From assembly GCA_004557565.1 (NCBI GenBank), contig SFGS01000063.1:1-11618 (forward strand): a stretch of 11,618 bases of DNA, written 5' to 3'. This document shows positions 7,059 through 11,618 of this stretch, one piece after another (the stretch's first letter is position 1; each line of letters begins with the position of its first letter). The notes under the pieces were generated by a model. It worked only from the letters and a program-made list of their open reading frames with translations, was not told the DNA's origin and ran no database searches. Position numbers and translations under genes: made by a program. The stretch comes from Bacteroidales bacterium. GTDB taxonomy: Bacteria; Bacteroidota; Bacteroidia; Bacteroidales; Muribaculaceae.

Positions 7059-9260
7059 ATGAAGAAATTTGCTCTGCTGCTTATCTGCCTGATGGCGATG
7101 TTTCGCGCGTCGGCAGTGCCAGCTTATCCCTATCCAGTGACTGTTACACAGCCCGATGGCTCCACGCTCGTGATTCAAGGCCACGGTGATGAGTTTTATC
7201 ACTTCACCACCACAGCAGATGGCTACACCATTGTGAAAAACGATGCCGGCTACTACGTGTACGCACAGTTGCAGAACAATCGTTTGACCCCCACCGATCG
7301 CATCGCCCGCAACCAAGCGGAGCGTACTGCCAATGATGTCTCGTTCCTTGAAGCCACAGGAAAAATGCTGATTGAAAAGGCTAACAACGAAGGCGCGCGC
7401 AAGGCACGCCGCAAAGTGGCAACCAAGGAAAGCGACAGCTACTACAAGAACTTCCGTGGACTGGTGATTCTTATCAACTTCTCAGACAGGAAATTTTCAC
7501 GCTCCGATGCCCACTCGGTGTACGATCACATGTTCAACGATGAGAACTATAAAGGCTACACCAACGAAAACGGCACCAAGAACAGCTATGGCTCAATGTT
7601 TATCGGCGGTGTGCGCGACTATTTCAGCCAAAACAGTATGGGCAAGTTCGCCCCACAGTTTGATGTGGTAGGTCCTGTGGAAGTGGATATGAAAAGCACC
7701 GAAGTGAATGGCTCTGACAGAGCATGGGTTGTGTTTGCGGAGGCTATCGCCAACCTCAGCTCCACCGTCGATTTCAGCAAGTATGATGCCGACGGCGATG
7801 GAGTTGTGGACATGATGTACTTCATTGTGGCTGGTTATGGTGCAAATTATAGCGGCAACAGCGGCGCATATTTGTGGCCACACAAATGGTCGCTTGAATA
7901 TGTGGATATTCCAAGATACAATGGAAAGCGAATGGGCAAATATGCCTGCTCTGTTGAACTTTACGGTTGGGAGTTGAACCAGCAAACAATTCTTGATGGC
8001 ATCGGCACCGTGTGCCACGAGTTTTCGCACGTGCTCGGCTTGCCTGACGAATACGACACCGACTATGATGCTGGCGGTCAAAGCCACGATCCAGGTGTAT
8101 GGAGCGTAATGGCTGGCGGCAGTTATTCTCAATTTGGTCGCTTGCCTGTGGGCTATTCAGCTTTCCAGCGTTATGCCTCTGGCTTCCTCACTCCAAAAGT
8201 GATTACTCAAACAGGCAAATTAGAGTTGAAGCCGATGCAGGAGAATAACGAGGCTTATATGCTGAAAACTCCAGTGGATAATGAGTTCTTCTTGCTCGAA
8301 AACCGTCAGAAGACTGGTTGGGACGTTAAGTTGCCCGGTCATGGTATGTTGGTGTTCCGTGTCGATTCCACTGATGTGAGCGTATGGCAAACCAATAGGG
8401 TGAATGCCAGCCCAACGCACAACTACTACGAGCTGCTCCGTGCAGGCAACAGCACATCGGGCGCACAAACCTCCGACCCATTCCCCGGCACATCAAATAT
8501 AATGACGCTCAACAACACCACCTCGCCAAGTCTTTGCACTTGGAATGGCACTTACAACACTTTCGGCTTGTCGGAAATCACCGAAACCAATGGTGTGATT
8601 ACTGTCAAGGTGAACAAGGAAGGCGATATTGCTCAAATGAAGGAAGATTTTGAAACCATGGGCACCACCAGTGCCAATGGCGCGAAAGGTGTGCGTGGAC
8701 GCTTCTCCTCTTGGAATTTCACGAAGTGTGGCGTTACGGCTCCTGGCAGCGCGTCGGCTTGCGACGACACCTATTCTGTGGCGATGAAGAAACCAAGTGT
8801 GATAGCCACAGCCGAGCCTCTCTCGGTGGTTCCATTTATGGTGGCGGTTCATTTCTTCAACCCTTCCACAACGGCGGCGAAGTTTAAGGTGCAATACAGC
8901 CTCGACGGCACCACTTGGGAAGACCTTGGCGAAGCTTCAGTTGCAGCAAAGGAAGATGTGAACGAATCGTTTAAGATTAAATCGCTTTCAGGTCCAGCCT
9001 ACTATCGCGTGTATCAAGTGGGTGGCAGCACCACCGCTAAGGTGTATGTTGACAACATCGTGTTCACCTATTATAAGGAAGAAGGAGGCGTGGTAGGCGA
9101 CATCAACGGCGACGGAACAGTGGATGTGAGCGACGTTACCGCCCTTATCAACAAGATTCTCGGCACAAGCGACTACACCGACGAAGTGTGCGACATCAAT
9201 GGCGACGGCGAGATTAACGTGAGCGACGTAACTCAACTCATCAACCAGATTCTCCAATAA
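7059..9260 (+). CDS. secreted M6-family zinc metalloprotease with dockerin (paralogue 2)
   Basis: Encodes 733 residues with the same architecture as its upstream neighbour. There is a signal peptide (about 1-19, ending ASA), a propeptide-like region with GDEFYHF and DGYTIVKN, and a calcium-type DADGDGVVD (243-251). The zinc site is HEFSHVLGLPDEYD (H320, E321, H324, D330), and the Met-turn region is SVMAGG (M351). A beta-sandwich region follows, then a dockerin pair (680-733). Here the first loop is GDINGDGTVD and the second GDGEIN. The gap to gene 1 is 85 bases and is largely taken by a terminator, so it may have its own promoter or depend on read-through. A possible -7-like AATATTTGA at 7040-7048 lies very close to the ATG and is weak. 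The tandem arrangement indicates duplication. Substrate differences are likely but unproven, because the catalytic-domain surface loops differ. Confidence 0.93.
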   Translation: MKKFALLLICLMAMFRASAVPAYPYPVTVTQPDGSTLVIQGHGDEFYHFTTTADGYTIVKNDAGYYVYAQLQNNRLTPTDRIARNQAERTANDVSFLEATGKMLIEKANNEGARKARRKVATKESDSYYKNFRGLVILINFSDRKFSRSDAHSVYDHMFNDENYKGYTNENGTKNSYGSMFIGGVRDYFSQNSMGKFAPQFDVVGPVEVDMKSTEVNGSDRAWVVFAEAIANLSSTVDFSKYDADGDGVVDMMYFIVAGYGANYSGNSGAYLWPHKWSLEYVDIPRYNGKRMGKYACSVELYGWELNQQTILDGIGTVCHEFSHVLGLPDEYDTDYDAGGQSHDPGVWSVMAGGSYSQFGRLPVGYSAFQRYASGFLTPKVITQTGKLELKPMQENNEAYMLKTPVDNEFFLLENRQKTGWDVKLPGHGMLVFRVDSTDVSVWQTNRVNASPTHNYYELLRAGNSTSGAQTSDPFPGTSNIMTLNNTTSPSLCTWNGTYNTFGLSEITETNGVITVKVNKEGDIAQMKEDFETMGTTSANGAKGVRGRFSSWNFTKCGVTAPGSASACDDTYSVAMKKPSVIATAEPLSVVPFMVAVHFFNPSTTAAKFKVQYSLDGTTWEDLGEASVAAKEDVNESFKIKSLSGPAYYRVYQVGGSTTAKVYVDNIVFTYYKEEGGVVGDINGDGTVDVSDVTALINKILGTSDYTDEVCDINGDGEINVSDVTQLINQILQ

Positions 9261-9280
9261 TCACCATATATAAGATTATC

Positions 9281-9317
9281 CGACAAAGGGAAGCCCCAAT
9301 CCGGCTTCCCTTTGTCG
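9281..9317. terminator. strong hairpin terminator after the second M6 peptidase
   Basis: A perfect 15-bp stem, from 9281-9295 and 9303-9317, encloses a 7-nt loop. It begins 20 bases after the stop codon. The sequence after it (TTATCT) is only partly T-rich. The stem is strong enough to stop or protect transcripts, and it is symmetrical, so it could act on either strand. Confidence 0.82.
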
Positions 9318-9403
9318 TTATCTGTGGAAAAGTCTTGGGGATAGATTATGCACACCAAAGGGACGGTTCTTTCGGTCTACCAATGGAGAAGGAGTCGGTG
9401 GAT

Positions 9404-9537
9404 AAAAACCGCTCGCCGTTTCACGGCGAAAAAACCCTGATGATAAAATGATTGATATTCAATATCATTATTATAGGCGGACGTGAAGTATCACGTCCCT
9501 ACCGGATTTGGTTTTTCGCCGAAGGCGAGCGGTTTTT
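9404..9537. repeat. 14-bp inverted repeat framing a hairpin cluster
   Basis: AAAAACCGCTCGCC (9404-9417) is the exact reverse complement of GGCGAGCGGTTTTT (9524-9537). Each arm also forms its own hairpin: TCGCCGT-TTC-ACGGCGA (9413-9429) and TCGCC-GAA-GGCGA (9516-9528). Inside lie an AT hairpin TGATATT/AATATCA (9453-9467) and the 8-bp GGACGTGA/TCACGTCC hairpin (9479-9498). The right arm lies within repeat copy A, so this is a nested palindromic array, not coding sequence. Confidence 0.8.
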
Positions 9538-9718
9538 GCCCTTTTGACGATGCCACCGACCTCGTAAGAGGGCGGCGTTAGAGGTGTGGGGTGGCTGATT
9601 CAAGCCTCGGCTTGAAATCAGACATATCGCAGCACTAACGACAGGTGCGAAGCACTGGCATCGTCAAAAGGATGTTTTTTATGTTTTTTGTTTCAGTGCC
9701 TCCAGCATTTATCCACTG
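9483..9718 (+). repeat. long intergenic repeat, copy A (about 236 bp)
   Basis: This segment matches the reverse complement of 11383-11618 along its whole length, with scattered substitutions and one- or two-base length changes. It contains the GTAGGGAC-type hairpin end, the GGCGAGCGG hairpin, the 132-bp core at 9540-9671 and a T-rich right flank ending in TTATCCACT. It has no open frame of note. The gene-free interval 9261-9866 is largely made of this repeat and related palindromes. Confidence 0.92.
9540..9671 (+). mobile_element. MITE-like structured core, copy A
   Basis: The ends are perfect 16-bp inverted repeats, CCTTTTGACGATGCCA (9540-9555) and its complement (9656-9671). On paper the 132 bases fold as a four-way junction. 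The end stem is followed with no gap by a hairpin with a GTAA loop (9556-9575). Next comes a stem CGTTAG/CTAACG (9576-9581 with 9635-9640) capped by a CTGATTCAAGC/GCTTGAA(A)TCAG hairpin (9595-9621). Last comes GTGC-GAA-GCAC (9645-9655), which abuts the right arm. Whether it moves as DNA, acts as RNA, or both is unknown. No transposase lies in the window. Confidence 0.7.
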
Positions 9719-9752
9719 AACCGTTTTTTGGGGGTAGGGAAGGAAGCAAAAC

Positions 9753-9836
9753 GTAGGGACATGCCTTGGCATGTTTCGATGGCAATCCATAATTGTTTCG
9801 ATAGCAATCTGCATATCTCCGCATTTGAAACATGCC
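9753..9836. repeat. GTAGGGAC-headed palindrome and nested repeats
   Basis: GTAGGGAC (9753-9760) leads into ACATGCC-TT-GGCATGT (9759-9774). GGCATGTTTC (9768-9777) recurs inverted as GAAACATGCC (9827-9836). Between them, GTTTCGATGGCAATC (9773-9787) is directly repeated with changes at 9795-9809. The head GTAGGGAC also occurs, inverted, at the hairpin end of copy A, but there it carries a different palindrome. Non-coding. Confidence 0.65.
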
Positions 9837-9866
9837 GAATTGTGATTCGCTATTTGTGCAGGTGCG

Positions 9867-10592
9867 TTAGATGAAGAGTTGCTTGAGGATTTCGGGGGAG
9901 CGGAGGGCACCGAGGGTGGAGTTGTGGAGGCGGTAGTAGGTGAGGATGGTGTCGAGCATCTGGTTACGTTCCTCGCGGTTGAAACGGAAAATGTGGAGGT
10001 TGCTGAACGTCATTCTCGACAGCAGATAGATCACCTTTGCCTGTTCTGGGCGCAGATTATGCCCACTCGCCGAAGGGCGCGAGTGGAATGTGCCGTCCAT
10101 CATGTTGAACCAAAAGCCCTCCTGGTAGTCGCTCATGTCGGGCTCAATGCCGAGAAAACTGCCCAGATGATAGAGGAAGCAGATGTGGAAGTTTGCTACG
10201 CCGTCGGTCATGGTGTCGAGCAGTTGCACCGAAGTCGCGATGTATTGATACAGCGCATCGTTTTGCTCACATTCCTGAATGGAGTGGGAGAGGAGTTCGC
10301 TGATAAACATGGCGATGGCATTTTTCGCAGGGTCGGCGTAGAGGCTGTGGAGCGCGTGGGTGCGTCGCACATCGTGCAGCGTGCATAAATCCTTCCCTGG
10401 CACGATGCGCGCCTCAAACTGCAACAGCCCCAGCGGCATAAACATAGCCGCACGCATTCTGGCGGCGGCGGTGTTGCCCTGCGCCACCAAAAACGACATG
10501 CGCCCACGTCGGTCGGTGTAGATGTGGGTGATGTTGTGGCGGTCGTTGTATTTAATAGTGTTGAGCACTATTCCGTGGAGCGATTCATACAT
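9867..10592 (-). CDS. recO: DNA repair protein RecO
   Basis: Encodes 241 residues from the ATG at 10592 (minus strand). RecO works in RecFOR recombinational repair: it binds ssDNA and RecR, helps displace SSB and loads RecA, and it can anneal strands. Residues 1-80 look like the RecO OB-fold, with GIVLNTIKYND near the start and the YTDRRGRMSFLV strand (25-36). The helical C-terminal domain contains HICFLYHLGSFLGIEPD (136-152), characteristic of RecO. No CxxC zinc-finger pairs are seen. The frame stays open 44 codons further upstream, to 10724, but that extension is not RecO-like and overlaps the promoter of the divergent tRNA/rpsT unit, so the internal ATG is chosen. The gene is divergent from the tRNA-rpsT unit and its 3' side faces the repeat-rich spacer. 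Confidence 0.92.
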   Translation of the reverse strand: MYESLHGIVLNTIKYNDRHNITHIYTDRRGRMSFLVAQGNTAAARMRAAMFMPLGLLQFEARIVPGKDLCTLHDVRRTHALHSLYADPAKNAIAMFISELLSHSIQECEQNDALYQYIATSVQLLDTMTDGVANFHICFLYHLGSFLGIEPDMSDYQEGFWFNMMDGTFHSRPSASGHNLRPEQAKVIYLLSRMTFSNLHIFRFNREERNQMLDTILTYYRLHNSTLGALRSPEILKQLFI

Positions 10593-10716
10593 GCTGTTCG
10601 TCTTTTTTATGGCGTGCCGACGCCTGATTTTTTTTACGAAATTAGTGAAAATGTGGCAGATAAAACAATAAAAACCAAGAAAAACACGATTTTTTAGCGA
10701 TTTGTGACCGAAAAAT

Positions 10717-10748
10717 TTTGTCATTTCAAAAATGATTCATAACTTTGC
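10717..10748 (+). promoter_or_regulatory. promoter of the tRNA-Glu/rpsT unit
   Basis: TTTG (10717-10720), 19 bases, then TAACTTTGC (10740-10748) is an exact match to the Bacteroidetes housekeeping consensus TTTG-N19-TAnnTTTGY. Transcription should start near 10754, about 24 bases before the first tRNA. A small hairpin AGCAC-CCAA-GTGCT (10758-10771) falls in that short leader. Confidence 0.82.
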
Positions 10749-10777
10749 ACTCGCTTTAGCACCCAAGTGCTGAAAAT

Positions 10778-10849
10778 GGCGCATTCGTATATCGGCTAGT
10801 ACTCAAGATTTTCATTCTTGCAAGAGGGGTTCGACTCCCCTATGCGCTA
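10778..10849 (+). tRNA. tRNA-Glu (anticodon UUC), copy 1
   Basis: A 72-nt cloverleaf. The acceptor stem pairs GGCGCAT with ATGCGCT (first pair G-U), and the discriminator base is A. The D arm has GTA/TAC. The anticodon stem CAAGA/TCTTG has loop TTTTCAT, giving anticodon TTC. The T arm is AGGGG-TTCGACT-CCCCT. The following bases are CAA, so CCA is not encoded. It is the first gene of the unit, 40 bases before rpsT, and is identical to the copy after rpsT. Confidence 0.96.
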
Positions 10850-10889
10850 CAAATAATAACAACGAAAATTATAAAGATTTAAAATAATT

Positions 10890-11150
10890 ATGGCAAACCA
10901 TAAATCAGCAATTAAGAGAATTCGCCAAACTGAGACTCGTAATCTCCGTAACCGTTACTATGCAAAGACTATGCGCAATGCAGTACGCAAATTGCGTGTT
11001 GAAACTGACAAGGTGAAGGCTGCTGAAGATTACAAGAAGGTTTCTTCTATGCTCGACAAGTTGGCTCGCAAGAACGTAATCAGCAAGAACAAAGCTTCTA
11101 ACTTGAAGTCAAAACTTGCTCTTTATGTGAATAAATTGGGCGTTGCTTAA
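10890..11150 (+). CDS. rpsT: 30S ribosomal protein S20
   Basis: Encodes 86 residues, highly basic and helical. The start MANHKSAIKRIRQTETRNLRNR is typical of S20, as are KTMRNAVRKL and the later SMLDKLARKNVISKNKASNLKSKLA. S20 binds 16S rRNA early in 30S assembly. The length is normal for the family. The ATG is preceded by A/T-rich sequence without a Shine-Dalgarno site, as is usual in Bacteroidetes. No promoter or intrinsic terminator is seen between the gene and either flanking tRNA, so it is probably transcribed with both. RNase P and tRNA 3'-end cleavage would then trim both ends of its mRNA. Confidence 0.98.
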   Translation: MANHKSAIKRIRQTETRNLRNRYYAKTMRNAVRKLRVETDKVKAAEDYKKVSSMLDKLARKNVISKNKASNLKSKLALYVNKLGVA

Positions 11151-11173
11151 TTAAGTAACTACGCTTAACCTCT

Positions 11174-11203
11174 GCGACTTTAGTTCGCGCTGAGTCGCTA
11201 AAG
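11174..11203 (+). promoter_or_regulatory. alternative hairpins between rpsT and the second tRNA
   Basis: GCGACT (11174-11179) can pair with AGTCGC (11193-11198), or CTTTAG (11178-11183) can pair with CTAAAG (11198-11203). The two stems share bases and exclude one another. There is no T-run, and the second tRNA begins four bases later. It might influence tRNA processing or mRNA 3' stability. Confidence 0.35.
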
Positions 11204-11206
11204 AAT

Positions 11207-11278
11207 GGCGCATTCGTATATCGGCTAGTACTCAAGATTTTCATTCTTGCAAGAGGGGTTCGACTCCCCTATGCGCTA
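11207..11278 (+). tRNA. tRNA-Glu (anticodon UUC), copy 2
   Basis: Sequence identical over all 72 nt to copy 1, so it has the same cloverleaf and anticodon TTC. Here the discriminator A is followed by CCA (11279-11281), so the 3' end may be encoded; the match could be chance because the terminator stem starts at 11283. No separate promoter of the consensus form lies before it. It is probably the last gene of the tRNA-rpsT-tRNA unit. Confidence 0.95.
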
Positions 11279-11282
11279 CCAG

Positions 11283-11310
11283 GCGTTGGATAGAAATATC
11301 CAGCGCTTTT
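11283..11310 (+). terminator. intrinsic terminator of the tRNA-rpsT-tRNA unit
   Basis: GCGTTGGATA and TATCCAGCGC form a 10-bp stem (one G-U) capped by a GAAA tetraloop and followed at once by TTTTCT. This is a textbook intrinsic terminator. It starts five bases after the tRNA body, and it is the first clear terminator downstream of the promoter at 10717. Confidence 0.9.
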
Positions 11311-11382
11311 CTGCTATGTGTGTATATCATCAAAAATCCTCACACCGATTCAACAGATTAAACCGAAAACCGGTTCCGGATT

Positions 11383-11618
11383 AGTGGATAAATACTGGGG
11401 GCACAGAAACAAAAACATAAAAAACAGCCTTTTGGCGATGCCAGTGCTTCGCACCTATCGTTAGTGTTGCGGCATGTCTGATTTCAAGCCGAGGCTTGAA
11501 TCAGCCACACCACATCACCAACGCCGCCCTCCACAGCGAGGGCGGTGGCATCGCCAAAAGGATAAAAACCGCTCGCCTTCGGCGAAAAACCAAACCCGGT
11601 AGGGACGTGATACTTCAC
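11383..11618 (-). repeat. long intergenic repeat, copy B (inverted, cut by window end)
   Basis: This is the reverse-complement partner of 9483-9718. In this orientation it starts AGTGGATAAATA, passes through the core at 11428-11561, then the AAAAACCGCTCGCC hairpin, and runs off the window inside the GTAGGGACGTGA hairpin. Differences from copy A are mainly in loops and joints. The interval 11311-11382 before it holds only an AACCG/CGGTT pairing near 11361-11376 and no gene. Confidence 0.92.
11428..11561 (-). mobile_element. MITE-like structured core, copy B
   Basis: The ends are perfect 16-bp inverted repeats, CCTTTTGGCGATGCCA (11428-11443) and its complement (11546-11561). The four-way junction of copy A is present here with all arms. 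GTGC-TTC-GCAC (11444-11454) abuts the left arm. CGTTAGTG/CACCAACG (11459-11466 with 11516-11523) is capped by the CTGATTTCAAGC hairpin (11478-11504). CCGCCCTC/GAGGGCGG (11524-11531 with 11538-11545) abuts the right arm. Relative to copy A, one end-stem A-T pair is G-C, and the mismatch in the CCG(a/c)CCTC hairpin is a proper pair. Confidence 0.7.

Noticed and set aside
9483..9718. Insertion sequence with a transposase
   Set aside because: The repeat is too short to encode a transposase and has no coding frame. At most it is a non-autonomous element.
9635..9910. 91-codon minus-strand open frame in the repeat-rich spacer
   Set aside because: It runs through the MITE-like core and the GTAGGGAC palindromes and overlaps the 3' end of recO in another frame. 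Its protein is unlike any family I recognise.
9879..10388. 169-codon plus-strand open frame opposite recO
   Set aside because: It is antisense to recognisable RecO coding sequence and has no independent signal.
10593..10724. 44-residue N-terminal extension of RecO
   Set aside because: The frame is open, but RecO homology starts at the internal Met encoded at 10592. The extension also overlaps the -33 box of the divergent tRNA promoter.

Overview
The window looks like a chromosomal stretch of a Bacteroidales bacterium, most likely a gut Muribaculaceae- or Prevotellaceae-type organism. The evidence is a fused FeoA-FeoB protein followed by a small FeoB-associated Cys-rich membrane protein, secreted M6 peptidases ending in dockerin-type repeats, a DUF4143-type ATPase, near absence of Shine-Dalgarno sites, and promoters matching the Bacteroidetes TTTG-N19-TAnnTTTG form. 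The family-level guess is inference; the order-level call is firmer.

Layout. 1-403: gene-free, with a small hairpin, an 8-bp tandem repeat, a candidate promoter and an AT-only palindrome just before feoB. 404-3027: ferrous iron uptake, feoAB fusion plus the small Cys-rich protein, separated by a microrepeat spacer. 3066-4544: a four-copy 33-bp-period array carrying a near-perfect promoter, then an AAA/DUF4143 ATPase gene whose first ~170 bp are about 30% GC and whose remainder is about 50% GC. 4775-9260: two tandem paralogous secreted M6 zinc metalloproteases, each with a strong downstream hairpin terminator and a C-terminal dockerin pair. 9261-9866: gene-free, dense in palindromes and repeats. 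9867-10592 (minus): recO. 10717-11310 (plus): one apparent transcription unit, promoter - tRNA-Glu - rpsT - identical tRNA-Glu - terminator. 11311-11618: a second, inverted copy of the repeat seen at 9483-9718.

How the parts relate. FeoAB imports Fe(II) through the inner membrane using a cytoplasmic G domain, and the small Cys-rich protein is its usual Bacteroidetes partner. The two M6 proteases are probably exported proteins acting outside the cytoplasm on protein substrates. rpsT is punctuated on both sides by tRNAs, so tRNA processing should define both mRNA ends. recO is divergent from that unit.

The least explained signal is the pair of ~236-bp repeats in opposite orientation around recO/tRNA/rpsT. 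Each contains a 132-134 bp core with 16-bp perfect terminal inverted repeats. Both cores fold on paper into the same four-way junction, with a compensated base-pair change between copies. This suggests a structured non-autonomous element, possibly a MITE or a structured RNA/ssDNA element. The second notable signal is the 33-bp-period array whose repeats sit between, upstream and downstream of the -33 and -7 boxes of the ATPase promoter, like a multi-site operator.
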